A DNA stretch of 64,000 bases from CAWCUZ01 sp963798795. GTDB lineage: Bacteria > Acidobacteriota > Vicinamibacteria > Vicinamibacterales > SCN-69-37. Numbering within the stretch: position 1 is the stretch's first letter; each line of letters starts with the position of its first letter. Under the pieces are notes generated by a model. That model was not told the origin of the DNA and ran no database searches. It saw only the letters and a list, made by a program, of their open reading frames with translations. The DNA is taken from the NCBI GenBank assembly GCA_963798795.1, contig CAWCUZ010000006.1, forward strand, positions 434,001 through 498,000. The letters run 5' to 3'. The translations under genes were made by a program, and so were the position numbers. Shown here one piece after another: positions 21,083 to 29,423 of this stretch.

Positions 21083-21931
21083 TCAGGCCCGCAGGTACCC
21101 GATCAGCGACTCCGTCACCAGCGGCACCACATCCTTGATCATGTGCGGCATGAGGTTGCTCATCACACGCGGCATCAGGTCCGGCATCTGCTCCTTCATG
21201 TAGTCGGGCATCGGCACGCGCGCGGCCACGCGGTCGAGCAGCGCCGGCATGACCTTCGGCAGCATCGCCGGCAGCAGGCGCGGGAACCGCACGGGGAACA
21301 GCGGCTTCATCGCCTCGAGCGCGCCGGGCACGTGGCCGGCGGCGCGCAGCATCCACCCCCTCCCGAATGGCATCGCCGCCACCAGCTCCGGCCACATCGT
21401 CGTCATCAGATCCGCGAAGCCCTGCGGCGTCATCAGCGGGATCATCGCCTCGAACGTGGCCCACTGGCGGCGCGCTTCGGGGTGGGGATCCGGAAGATCG
21501 ACACCGAGCGCCGCGGCGGCGTAGTGCGCCAGGTCCATGACCTCGATCGGGAGCTGCTTCGCGTCGCGGCTGACACGGAGCTGGAACTCGCAGCACGGAC
21601 AGAGCGCCAGCACCCTGCCGGCGCCGGTCGCCATGGCCTCCTCGAGCCGCGCGCCGCCAATGTCGGCTGCCACCGCCGGCTCCTTGATCAACGTCAGGAC
21701 CGAGCCGCAGCAGTGCGCGGTCTCGCGGTTGTGGTCCATCTCGATGAGCGTGGTGTTCGGCACCACCTCGAGAAGCTCGCGCGGCGGCTCGTAGATGCCC
21801 GACGCGCGGCCGATGTGACACGAGTCGTGCCACGTGACCGTTTCGGCCGTCGCGTGACCGTCGGCCGCGAACGTGAAGCGCCCCTCCTGAATCTGCTCAG
21901 CCGAGTCCGCCGGAGCCTCGGGCGAAGGCAA
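21083..21931 (-). pseudogene. 5'-truncated CCG-domain iron-sulfur protein (HdrD/GlpC-like)
   Basis: One cysteine-rich CCG domain is present: TWHDSCHIGRASGIYEPPRE, ETAHCCGSVLTLIKEP and ALCPCCEFQLRV. A 150-residue tail follows that is rich in Met and Pro and ends MPDLMPRVMSNLMPHMIKD. Relatives in the heterodisulfide-reductase/glycolate-oxidase iron-sulfur family also carry a ferredoxin domain and usually a first CCG domain before this part; neither is here. In-frame sequence upstream is closed by a TGA six codons or fewer before the first possible (TTG) start. I therefore read it as the 3' remnant of a larger electron-transfer protein. If translated it might bind a [4Fe-4S] cluster but would lack its electron-input module. 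Confidence 0.62.
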
Positions 21932-21992
21932 AAGTCACGGGGGTTCCATCAGGGCGTGTTTCACCGGTGGTGCCGGATCTTGCGCGCGGCGG

Positions 21993-21998
21993 TATGAT
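21993..21998 (+). promoter_or_regulatory. Possible -10 element of the kinase gene
   Basis: TATGAT (five of six to TATAAT) lies 11 bases before the ATG of the kinase gene. A transcript from it would have almost no leader. No convincing -35 was seen, so this is a weak call. Confidence 0.35.
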
Positions 21999-22009
21999 CG
22001 CGGCTCCCC

Positions 22010-24721
22010 ATGGCTCTCACACCCGGCAGCCGCATAGGCGTCTACGAAATCGTCGATCTCATTGGCTCCGGTGGCATGGGGCAGGTCTACAAAGCCCGCG
22101 ACACCAAGCTGAACCGCGACGTCGCCCTCAAGGTCCTGCCCGAGTCGCTGGCCGGCGACCCGGACCGGCTCGCGCGGTTCCATCGCGAGGCGCAGGTCCT
22201 CGCCTCGCTGAACCACCCGAACATCGCGCAGATCCACGGCTTCGAAGACAGCGGATCCACGCACGCGCTCGTGATGGAGCTGGTCGAGGGGCCGACGCTG
22301 CAGGAGATCATCTACGGAGACCCGGGACGTGAAGATGGAGGCCCCGGGCTCCATTCTGGTGTCCCGCTGCCGGAGGCGCTCGCCATCGCGCGCCAGATTG
22401 CCGACGCGCTGGCGGCGGCGCACGAGCGCGGCATCATCCATCGCGATCTGAAACCGGCCAACGTGAAGGTCCGCGAGGACGGCACGGTCAAAGTGCTCGA
22501 CTTCGGCCTCGCCAAAGCGGTCGCCGGCGATTCGGCGACGGCGTCTGCGGACGCGATGAACTCGCCCACGCTGACGGCGCGTGCCACGCAGCTCGGCATG
22601 ATTCTCGGCACGGCCGCCTACATGGCGCCCGAGCAGGCCAAGGGCCGAGCCCTCGATCGGCGCGCCGACATCTGGGCGTTTGGCGTTGTCCTGTTCGAGA
22701 TGCTCGCCGGACAGCGGGCGTTCAAGGGCGACGACGTGTCGGACGTGCTGGCGGCGGTGCTGCGGCAGGAGATCGACTGGAGCGCGCTGCCGGCCGGCAC
22801 GCCGGTCGGTGTGAGGCGCCTGCTCGAGCGCTGTCTCGAACGCGATCCCAACCGGCGGCTGCACGACATCGGTGACGCGTGGATCCTGATGGACACCGCC
22901 ACGGCATCGGCCGAGTCGGCCGCGTCATCGGCGGCGGCGGTCGCGGCGGCGCCGGCGCCGGCTGCGGCCACGCCGGCCCGGACCTCCGCGGCGCGCTGGC
23001 TGCCTTGGGCAGCGGCGCTCGTCATCGCGGGCGGCGCCGTGGCGTGGGTGATGCTGCACCACCCGCCGGCCGAGACCGGCGGCGTCACCAGGTCCGCCCA
23101 GAATCTGCCGTTCAGCGTGCTCATCAACGCCTCGCGTGACGGTACGAGCGTCGCGTACGACCAGATCGACGACTCGGGCGGCGCCTCGATCGTCCTGCGC
23201 ATGCTCGACCAGTTCGACGGCCGCGTCGTGCCCGGGACGGAAGCCGGCGCCTTTCCGCTGCTGTCGCCCGACGGACAGTGGATTGCCTACACGCAGGGTC
23301 CGGACATCAGGAAGATCCCCGTCACGGGCGGGACGTCGATCAGGCTCTGCAGCGGCTCACTCCAGAACGGCGCCGACTGGGGCGACGACAACACCATCAT
23401 CTTTGCCGGCCCCAAGGGCCTGATGCGCGTGTCCGCCGACGCCGGCACACCCGAGACGTTGACGACCATAGACGGCGGCAAGGGCGAGACGGCGCACACG
23501 CGGCCGCAGTTCCTGCCCGGCGGGCGGCAGGTCCTCTTTACGGTGGCCTCGCGCGAGGGATCTCAATTCGCGGTGCTGGATCTGGACGCTTCGAAGTATC
23601 GAACCGTCGCGAAGGGCGGCGACAACGGCCGGTACGTCGCCAGCGGCCATCTCGCCTACCTGCGCGGCTCCACGATCTTCGCCGTGCCGTTCGATCTCGA
23701 TCGGCTCGAAGCGACGGGCGGCGAAGTGCCGGTGGTCGAGAACGTATCAACGTTCGGCCCCGTCGGGACGGCCGACTACGCCGTGTCGCGCGACGGGCTG
23801 CTCGCGTACTTCATCGACAAGCAGGGGCAGGGCACCACGCTGGCGTGGGCCGATCGCAAAGGCACCACGACGGTCCTGCCCGGACAGTCGAGGCAGCAGT
23901 GGGGCACCGGCCGGCTGTCGCCCGACGGCACGCGCGTCGCCAACGGCATCCAGAACGACAAGGGCGACTACGACATCTGGACGTTCGACACGGAGCGCGG
24001 GACGCTCACGCGGCTGACCTTCGGCGGAACGAACGACCTGCCGGTCTGGACGCCCGACGGCCGCCAGGTGTTCTACAGCGGCACCGTCGACGGCAAGTCG
24101 GGGATCTACTCGGTTCCATCGGACGCCAGCGCGCAGCCGGCGCTCGTCCTCTCGACCGACTCGCCTGCCACGCCGAATGCGTTCACGCCCGACGGGAAGA
24201 CGCTGCTGTACACCCAGGTGGGCAAAGACGGCCGGTCGCGGATCCTGGTGCTGGCGCTGTCGTCGGACGCCAAAGCCGGCGAGCCGCACCCGCTGCACGA
24301 CGCCGCCGGCAACGAAGCCGATGCCGACGTCTCGCCGGACGGTCACTGGGTGGCGTACACATCGTCAGAATCCGGGAGCGGCGAGGTATACGTGCAGGCG
24401 TTCCCCGGTCCCGGCGGCAAGCATCGGATCTCGCTGGCGGGCGGCATGCGGGCGCGGTGGTCGAAGAACGGCCGCGAGCTGCTCTACTGGGCGAGCGTGC
24501 CGACATCGAGGTTGATGACGGTCGACATCACGACGAGTCCCGAGTTCCGGGCGGGCGAGCCGCACCAGCTGTTCGCTCAACTGTCGACGACGACGTGGGG
24601 CGTGACGCCGAGTCCGGACAAGTTTCTCGTGGAAATCTCGGGCCGCCAGGCCGGTTCGACGCTGGCCATCGTCACCAACTGGTTCGAGGAGCTGAAGCGG
24701 CGGGCACCGGCGAAGAAATGA
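22010..24721 (+). CDS. Transmembrane Ser/Thr protein kinase with TolB/PD40-like propeller
   Basis: The Hanks-type kinase domain covers about residues 12-280. It has the glycine loop GSGGMGQVYKARD, the VALKVL lysine, HRDLKPANVKV (about 143-153), DFGLAKAV and GTAAYMAPEQAKGRALDRRA. A membrane span (about 329-349) follows an Ala-rich linker. The roughly 550-residue outer part has PD40/WD40-like blades (FPLLSPDGQWIAYTQG, LSPDGTRVANGIQNDKGDY, VWTPDGRQVFYSG, DVSPDGHWVAYTSSESGSGE). It is a receptor-like kinase that would sense something in the periplasm and phosphorylate cytoplasmic targets. All catalytic residues are present. Between the hinge and helix D an extra stretch (about residues 103-118) is encoded by a palindromic intergenic-type repeat. 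No cognate phosphatase is adjacent. Confidence 0.92.
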   Translation: MALTPGSRIGVYEIVDLIGSGGMGQVYKARDTKLNRDVALKVLPESLAGDPDRLARFHREAQVLASLNHPNIAQIHGFEDSGSTHALVMELVEGPTLQEIIYGDPGREDGGPGLHSGVPLPEALAIARQIADALAAAHERGIIHRDLKPANVKVREDGTVKVLDFGLAKAVAGDSATASADAMNSPTLTARATQLGMILGTAAYMAPEQAKGRALDRRADIWAFGVVLFEMLAGQRAFKGDDVSDVLAAVLRQEIDWSALPAGTPVGVRRLLERCLERDPNRRLHDIGDAWILMDTATASAESAASSAAAVAAAPAPAAATPARTSAARWLPWAAALVIAGGAVAWVMLHHPPAETGGVTRSAQNLPFSVLINASRDGTSVAYDQIDDSGGASIVLRMLDQFDGRVVPGTEAGAFPLLSPDGQWIAYTQGPDIRKIPVTGGTSIRLCSGSLQNGADWGDDNTIIFAGPKGLMRVSADAGTPETLTTIDGGKGETAHTRPQFLPGGRQVLFTVASREGSQFAVLDLDASKYRTVAKGGDNGRYVASGHLAYLRGSTIFAVPFDLDRLEATGGEVPVVENVSTFGPVGTADYAVSRDGLLAYFIDKQGQGTTLAWADRKGTTTVLPGQSRQQWGTGRLSPDGTRVANGIQNDKGDYDIWTFDTERGTLTRLTFGGTNDLPVWTPDGRQVFYSGTVDGKSGIYSVPSDASAQPALVLSTDSPATPNAFTPDGKTLLYTQVGKDGRSRILVLALSSDAKAGEPHPLHDAAGNEADADVSPDGHWVAYTSSESGSGEVYVQAFPGPGGKHRISLAGGMRARWSKNGRELLYWASVPTSRLMTVDITTSPEFRAGEPHQLFAQLSTTTWGVTPSPDKFLVEISGRQAGSTLAIVTNWFEELKRRAPAKK
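22319..22354 (+). repeat. REP-like palindrome embedded in frame in the kinase gene
   Basis: ATGGAGGCCCCGGGCTCCAT is a near-perfect palindrome and is preceded by GACCCGGGACGTGAAG. The same ATGGAGGCCCGGG core occurs between genes at about 27908, 54674-54699 (reverse complement) and, as TTGGAGGCCCGGG, at 57887. Here it is translated as about fifteen extra residues. Confidence 0.6.
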
Positions 24722-24745
24722 GGGGTCAGACCCCGGTCTGACCCC
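24722..24745. repeat. GGGGTCAGACC palindrome at the kinase stop codon
   Basis: GGGGTCAGAC-CCCG-GTCTGACCCC forms a ten-base-pair hairpin starting at the base after the kinase TGA. It may act as a transcript 3' end. It is the same unit as in the arrays on both sides of mscL. Confidence 0.75.
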
Positions 24746-24763
24746 CTCATCCGGCCGAACCGG

Positions 24764-24780
24764 GTGGGCCGCTGGCCCAC
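24764..24780. repeat. GTGGGCC-family palindrome
   Basis: GTGGGCCGCTGGCCCAC is a single copy of the palindrome clustered at 53966-54070. A degenerate arm (GGGGTCCGCTGAACCCC) follows directly. Confidence 0.75.
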
Positions 24781-24879
24781 CCTGGGGTCCGCTGAACCCC
24801 CGACGCCGAAAACCGACAACCGCGAGCCGAATCCGCCGCCCCCGACCAACCCATCCCCTCGCCAACGCGTCCAAGCTCG

Positions 24880-24900
24880 ATACATCGAGGTTCGACGTAT
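24880..24900. promoter_or_regulatory. Putative PadR operator (inverted repeat)
   Basis: ATACATCGA-GGT-TCGACGTAT is an inverted repeat with eight of nine positions matched. It overlaps the ATG of the PadR gene, where bound regulator could block its own expression. It is inferred from symmetry and position. Confidence 0.5.
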
Positions 24901-25252
24901 GACCGACCCCGCCGTCTTCCTGCCGCTCTCCCCGCACCAGTTTCACATCCTGCTCGCGCTGTCCGATCGTGAACGCCACGGCTACGGCGTCATCCAGGAG
25001 GTGGAACGCCGCACCGCCGGCGGCCTCAAGATGGGGACCGGTACGCTCTACACCGCCCTGGCACGGCTCGTCGACCTCGGCCTCATCGCCGATACCGGCC
25101 GCGCGGACGAGCGCCGCCGCTATTACCGAATCACGCCGCTCGGGCGAGCGGTGGTGCACGCGGAAACCGCCCGCCTCCAGGCGCTGGTGCGGCACGCCCG
25201 CGCGCGCGGCATCCGCCCGGACCGCCGCCCCGCGCTCTCGAGGCGGTCATGA
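24899..25252 (+). CDS. PadR-family transcriptional regulator (ADOP-associated)
   Basis: This 117-residue winged-helix protein has HILLALSDRERHGYGVIQEV, then GTGTLYTALARLVDLGLI, the recognition-helix and wing region, then RRRYYRITPLGRAVVHAETA. These are the PadR N-terminal domain hallmarks, with only a short C-terminal helix for dimerisation. The stop overlaps the ADOP start (ATGA), so the two are translationally coupled. Such PadR-ADOP pairs are an established acidobacterial arrangement. The small regulator probably represses the pair in response to an unknown ligand, using the inverted repeat at its own start. Confidence 0.88.
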   Translation: MTDPAVFLPLSPHQFHILLALSDRERHGYGVIQEVERRTAGGLKMGTGTLYTALARLVDLGLIADTGRADERRRYYRITPLGRAVVHAETARLQALVRHARARGIRPDRRPALSRRS

Positions 25253-27903
25253 GCGCGGCCTCGTGGATGGCGACGGCGGTGGCCCGCGCGGTCCGCCGCG
25301 CCTGTCTGCTAGTCGTGCCAGCCAGAGTCCGGCGGACCTACCGCGACGACATGGCGGCCACGTTCGACGCGGCGCTCGCCGACGCGGCGGCGCGGGGACC
25401 GCTCGCCGTCCTGCGGACGACCGTCAGAGAGGTCGCGGACCTGGCAGGAGCCCGCGCGGCGAATCGACCGGCGCCGGTGGCATTCGGCGGCGGCCGGACC
25501 GGAGGAGCCGGCGGCGCGTGGCTGCGCGGCACGGCGTGGCGGCAGGCATGGCGGTCCCTTCGACGCCGGCCGGCATTTGCCGCGGCCGCGGTGGTCACAC
25601 TGGGCGCCGGGACGGCCGCCATCTGCGGCGTCGGCTCCCTGGTCGACACGATTCTGATTCGACCGCTGCCGTACCCCGATGCCGATCGGCTCGTGACGGT
25701 CATGGAATCGAGTCCGTCGGCGCGCGACCGCACCAGCCTCGTGGCGCCCGGCCGGCTCGAGGACTGGCGGCGCCTGACGCACGCGTTTGCCGGGATCTCG
25801 GGCAGCTATGCGGAGAACGTCACCGACACGAGCGGCGACGAGCCGCTGCGCCTCGAAGGGCGCCGCGTGGCGCCAGAGTTTTTCGCGGTGTACGGCACCG
25901 CGCCCATTGCCGGCCGCTGGTTGACAGACGAGGAAGAGCGCGCCAACGGACCGGGCGCCGCCGTCATCAGCGAGGGCTTGTGGCAGCGTCGGTTCAATCG
26001 CGATCCGCTGGTGACGCGCCGCGCGCTCGCTATCGGCGGCCGGTCGTATCAGATCGTCGGCGTCATGCCGGCGACGTTCACCGGCGCGGCGACCGACGTG
26101 TGGCTGCCGGCCGAGATTCCTCCGTCCCTGCTTCAGGTGCGCGAGGCGCGGTTCCTGAGCGGCGTCGGCCGGCTGCGGGCCGGCGTGAGCGTTGAAGCGG
26201 CGGCAGCCGATCTGCGGACCGTGCAGAACAGCCTGGCTGCCGAGTATCCAAAAACGGACCAGGGATGGTCGGTGGAGATCCGGCCGCTCAAGGAGGCGCG
26301 CGTCGGCGCCGCGCGACAGGGACTGCTGCTCGTGCTGGCGGCCGTGGCCGCGCTGTGGGCGATTGCGGTGGCAAACGTGGCCGGGCTGACGCTGATCGAA
26401 ATGCGCCGCCGCGCGCGCGAGCTGGCCGTGCGGGTTGCGCTGGGCGCGTCGCGGCCTGCCGTGATCGGCACCGTGCTTCGCGAAGGGTTGATCGTGGCGG
26501 CGCTCGGCGCCGCGGCGGGCATCGGTCTGGCGATCTGGGCCGTGCCCGCGCTACGCGGCGTGCTGCCGGACACGCCGCGCATCAACGAGCTGACGCTCGG
26601 CTGGCGCGTCCCGGGTTTCGCGGTGCTGAATGCCGCGCTCGCCGCGTGCGCGTTCAGCCTGATTCCGGCGCTCACCGTCGGTCGCGCCGCCAGGCGGGCC
26701 GGCGTGTTCAGTCGAGGCGTTGCGGCCGGGCGCCACGGCGCCCAGAAGACGCTGGTGATTGGCCAGGTCGCGCTGAGCGTCGTGCTGGTCGGCTCGGCGA
26801 CGGTCCTGCTCCAGAGTTACTACCGGCTCATGCACGCCGACACCGGTGTCGACCCGTCCGGCGTGGTGACGTTCCACGTGGGCGCGCGCTGGGACGAGGA
26901 CCGGACGCGCATCGGCCAGATGCAACGGGCGCTCCTCGAGCGGATCGAAGAGCTGCCGTACGTCGAGGCGGCGGGCCTCACGAATTTCCTGCCGGCCACG
27001 GGCGCGACGCTCCGGTATCCGGTTCAGATCGGCGGAATCGCGGGCGCCAATGCCGATGGAACGCTCAACGTCGGCACGCGCATGGTCAGCCGCGGGTACC
27101 TCCAGGCGATGGGCGTGGGGCTGCGATCCGGCGAGTGGTGTCCGGCGATGTCGGCCGACCCCGCCGCGTCGAGCACCGCGATGGTGAACCAGCGGCTCGT
27201 GGACGCCTATGCGCCCCATCAGAATCTCGTCGGCCGCACGTTGCGCATCCCGCAGTTCAACGGTCCACCGGCGCGGATCGTCGGGGTGGTGGACGACGTG
27301 GCCGAGGACGGCCAGGGGATGGCGGCCGCGCCGTACGTCTACACATGCGACGGAGGCGGTTCGTGGCCGGATCCGGAGTACGTGGTGCACACGACCGGCG
27401 CCTCGAGCCTGCCGGCCGACCTGCGCCGCATCATCCACGAGATCGATCCGGATCGCGCGATCTTCGGATACCGGCCGGTGCAGGCGGTGCTCGAGGCCGC
27501 GCTGGCTCAGCCGCGCGCCGACGCCGCGATGCTCGGGCTGTTCGCGGCAGCGGCCATCGCCCTGGCGGGCGTGGGCCTGTACAGCCTGTTCATGCTGCTC
27601 GTTTCGGAGAGCGCGCGCGAGATTGCGGTGCGCCTGGCACTCGGCGCCGCGCCGGGACAGGTGGCCCGGCTGATCCTCGGCGGCGCCCTGCGGCTGCTCG
27701 CCGGCGGGCTCGCGCTGGGGATTGGGCTGACCGCCGTCGTCGATCTGGCGCTGCGCGGCGCGGTGTTCGGCGTCCGGCCGCTCGATCCGATGGCGCTCGG
27801 CGCGGCGGTGGCGGTCCTGTCGGTCGTGGCCATGATCGCCACGGCCGGTCCGGCGCTGGCGGCCCTGCGTGTGGCGCCGGTCGTGGCGCTGCGGGGCGAG
27901 TAG
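25249..27903 (+). CDS. ADOP-type ABC permease (FtsX/MacB_PCD)
   Basis: This 884-residue orphan permease has a cytoplasmic prefix domain (about 1-85, LVVPARVRRTYRDDMAATFD) and a first membrane span (RRRPAFAAAAVVTLGAGTAA). A MacB_PCD periplasmic domain follows (about 130-330: LIRPLPYPDADRLVTVMES, YQIVGVMPATFTGAATDVWL). Then come a three-span FtsX unit (about 365-480), a second periplasmic domain, and a C-terminal FtsX unit (ALAGVGLYSLFMLLVSESAR, REIAVRLALGAAPGQVARL). There is no ATP-binding subunit next to it, as usual for the family. Its cargo is unknown; relatives act in lipoprotein or macrolide extrusion or in transmitting force across the membrane. Unlike several neighbours it is intact. 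Confidence 0.9.
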   Translation: MSAASWMATAVARAVRRACLLVVPARVRRTYRDDMAATFDAALADAAARGPLAVLRTTVREVADLAGARAANRPAPVAFGGGRTGGAGGAWLRGTAWRQAWRSLRRRPAFAAAAVVTLGAGTAAICGVGSLVDTILIRPLPYPDADRLVTVMESSPSARDRTSLVAPGRLEDWRRLTHAFAGISGSYAENVTDTSGDEPLRLEGRRVAPEFFAVYGTAPIAGRWLTDEEERANGPGAAVISEGLWQRRFNRDPLVTRRALAIGGRSYQIVGVMPATFTGAATDVWLPAEIPPSLLQVREARFLSGVGRLRAGVSVEAAAADLRTVQNSLAAEYPKTDQGWSVEIRPLKEARVGAARQGLLLVLAAVAALWAIAVANVAGLTLIEMRRRARELAVRVALGASRPAVIGTVLREGLIVAALGAAAGIGLAIWAVPALRGVLPDTPRINELTLGWRVPGFAVLNAALAACAFSLIPALTVGRAARRAGVFSRGVAAGRHGAQKTLVIGQVALSVVLVGSATVLLQSYYRLMHADTGVDPSGVVTFHVGARWDEDRTRIGQMQRALLERIEELPYVEAAGLTNFLPATGATLRYPVQIGGIAGANADGTLNVGTRMVSRGYLQAMGVGLRSGEWCPAMSADPAASSTAMVNQRLVDAYAPHQNLVGRTLRIPQFNGPPARIVGVVDDVAEDGQGMAAAPYVYTCDGGGSWPDPEYVVHTTGASSLPADLRRIIHEIDPDRAIFGYRPVQAVLEAALAQPRADAAMLGLFAAAAIALAGVGLYSLFMLLVSESAREIAVRLALGAAPGQVARLILGGALRLLAGGLALGIGLTAVVDLALRGAVFGVRPLDPMALGAAVAVLSVVAMIATAGPALAALRVAPVVALRGE

Positions 27904-27907
27904 CACG

Positions 27908-27932
27908 ATGGAGGCCCGGGGCTTGAGCCCCC
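27908..27932. repeat. REP-like palindrome GGAGGCCCGGGGCTTGAGCC
   Basis: ATGGAGGCCCGGGGC-TTGA-GCCCC lies four bases after the ADOP stop, with a GGGGC/GCCCC hairpin. It is the same family as the copies in the kinase gene and at 54.7 and 57.9 kb. Confidence 0.7.
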
Positions 27933-27960
27933 TCGGAACGGCGACGGATTCGTAAAGGCG

Positions 27961-28854
27961 TCAGGCCGCGGTCGACCAGCAGCCGCGGCCGGTGTGCAGC
28001 CAGCAGGTGTCGGTCGGCTCGTGCGGATCGAGGCGGAGCGTGCGAATGGGCGGGAACGGCGACCTGGCCAGCGCGCGCGCCAGCTCGGTGTTGGAGGCGT
28101 CATCCCGCAGGCCGATCGCGGAATAGATGGCAACGAACGTCAGCACGCGCGTCTGAAAGCGAGCGGCGTCGTCGGTCCGGGTGACGAGCAGCATCAGTCC
28201 TTTGCTGATGGTGTCCATCGACACGCCGGGCACCTTCGGCAGCGCGGGCCCGGCCATTCCGGATGTCGTCAGCGGCAGGGCCAGCCGGCCGCCGGGCGCG
28301 AGCGCGTCGAGCCACGCGCGTTCGGGATGGGTCACGCCGGCGTTCACCAGGATGGCGTCGTACGGTCCGTCGAGGTCCGACACGCCATCGCCCTGGCGCG
28401 GATGGGCCCAGGGCCACCCGGCGAGATGCGCGGCTGCCTCGGACGCGAGCCGCTCGTCCACTTCGACGGCGTCGACGCGTCCGGCCGCGCCGACCACCTG
28501 CGCCATCACCGCGGTGAAGTAGCCGGTTCCCGCGCCGACGTGGAGAACCCGCTCGCCGGCGCGCAGCCCGAGCGCGTCGATCACGCGCGCGACGAAACCG
28601 GGTGAGCCGTTGAACAGCATGCGTTCGCGGTCGATCGCGATCGAGAGGTCGTGATAGACGAATCGCGGGTCGTCGCCGGGCGTGGTGCGCAGCGGGCCCA
28701 TCAGGTCCGCCTGGCCGCGGACGATCCACGGTCCCGGCGGCAGGAACCGTTCGCGCGGCACCGTCGCCAGCGCCTCGACGAGCGCCGGCGAGGCGAGATT
28801 GGACGTGATCCAGAGGTCCTCGGCGAAGAAGCGGCGATGGAGAGACAGGTCCAT
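27961..28854 (-). CDS. PCMT-like (protein-L-isoaspartate O-methyltransferase family) methyltransferase
   Basis: This 297-residue class I SAM-dependent methyltransferase has an N-terminal helical part of PCMT type (LVEALATVPRERFLPPGPWI), then the SAM site RVLHVGAGTGYFTAVMAQVV and the acidic strand VDAVEVDERLA. DAILVNAGVTHPERAWLDAL and the beta-hairpin region GGRLALPLTTS follow. The typical PCMT QxSQP active-site loop is replaced by SIAIDRERMLFNGSPGFVAR, so a different substrate is possible. An array of eight-base repeats begins about ten bases upstream of the ATG. Neighbours give no pathway. Confidence 0.75.
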   Translation of the reverse strand: MDLSLHRRFFAEDLWITSNLASPALVEALATVPRERFLPPGPWIVRGQADLMGPLRTTPGDDPRFVYHDLSIAIDRERMLFNGSPGFVARVIDALGLRAGERVLHVGAGTGYFTAVMAQVVGAAGRVDAVEVDERLASEAAAHLAGWPWAHPRQGDGVSDLDGPYDAILVNAGVTHPERAWLDALAPGGRLALPLTTSGMAGPALPKVPGVSMDTISKGLMLLVTRTDDAARFQTRVLTFVAIYSAIGLRDDASNTELARALARSPFPPIRTLRLDPHEPTDTCWLHTGRGCWSTAA

Positions 28855-28864
28855 ATGAGAGTTG

Positions 28865-28946
28865 GGATTTGGAGATTTGGAGATTTGGAGATTTGGCGAT
28901 TTGGCGATTTGGCGATTTGGCGACTTGGCGATTTGGAGATTTGGAG
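28865..28946. repeat. Tandem repeat of eight-base unit GATTTGGA/GATTTGGC
   Basis: About ten head-to-tail copies of GATTTGG(A/C), one with a C for T, lie just upstream of the methyltransferase start codon. The block is clearly lower in GC than its surroundings. Any long reading frame across it is only the repeat translated. Confidence 0.92.
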
Positions 28947-28958
28947 GCCACTGCGCCG

Positions 28959-29414
28959 CTACCGCTTCTTGCCGCCGCGACCCGGGCGGCGGCCGGAGCG
29001 GAGGTATTCGGCGACTTCGGGGCCGATGGCAATCGCGGTCACGGGCCGCTGCCAGACGTACGCGTCGCGACCCGACGCGCGCGCGACGATCCGCAGCTCG
29101 CCGGCGTCATTGAGACGCTTGAGAACGGTGTGGATGGCCGACAGTTCGCTGGCGTAGCCGGACAGGTCGATGCCGATCGCGTGGAGCTTGTCGCGGACGT
29201 CGGTGGGCGTCATCGGCACCCCCGCGCGGGTGACCAGCCGGACGGCGTCGGTCAGGCCGAGCGGAACCGTGGGCGTGTAGCCGAGCAGGCGCGACAGCGT
29301 GCCGATGGTCTGCGCCAGGTGCGCGAGCCGCTCGTCAATCCGCCGGCGCTCCGCGCCGAGGTCTTCGTACTCCTTGATCGCCGCATTCAGCGCCGCGCGG
29401 TAGTCGTCGGACAC
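28959..29414 (-). CDS. Small coiled-coil/winged-helix-like protein of unknown function
   Basis: This is a 151-residue protein. The N-terminal 45 residues are charged and heptad-like (IKEYEDLGAERRRIDERLAH), suggesting a coiled coil. A compact helical part follows (GLTDAVRLVTRAGVPMTPTD, LSAIHTVLKRLNDAGEL) resembling the MarR/HUM-type winged-helix folds seen in acidobacterial hypothetical proteins. The C-terminus is basic (SGRRPGRGGKKR). A GTG start is used. A perfect inverted repeat lies ten bases upstream, which supports a DNA-binding, possibly self-regulating, protein. I do not recognise a specific family. Confidence 0.6.
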   Translation of the reverse strand: MSDDYRAALNAAIKEYEDLGAERRRIDERLAHLAQTIGTLSRLLGYTPTVPLGLTDAVRLVTRAGVPMTPTDVRDKLHAIGIDLSGYASELSAIHTVLKRLNDAGELRIVARASGRDAYVWQRPVTAIAIGPEVAEYLRSGRRPGRGGKKR

Positions 29415-29423
29415 GACATGGAG

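Noticed and set aside
28862..29113. Protein with repeated IWRFGDLA units
   Set aside because: It is only the eight-base tandem repeat read through in all frames; the same peptide appears in shifted form in each frame.
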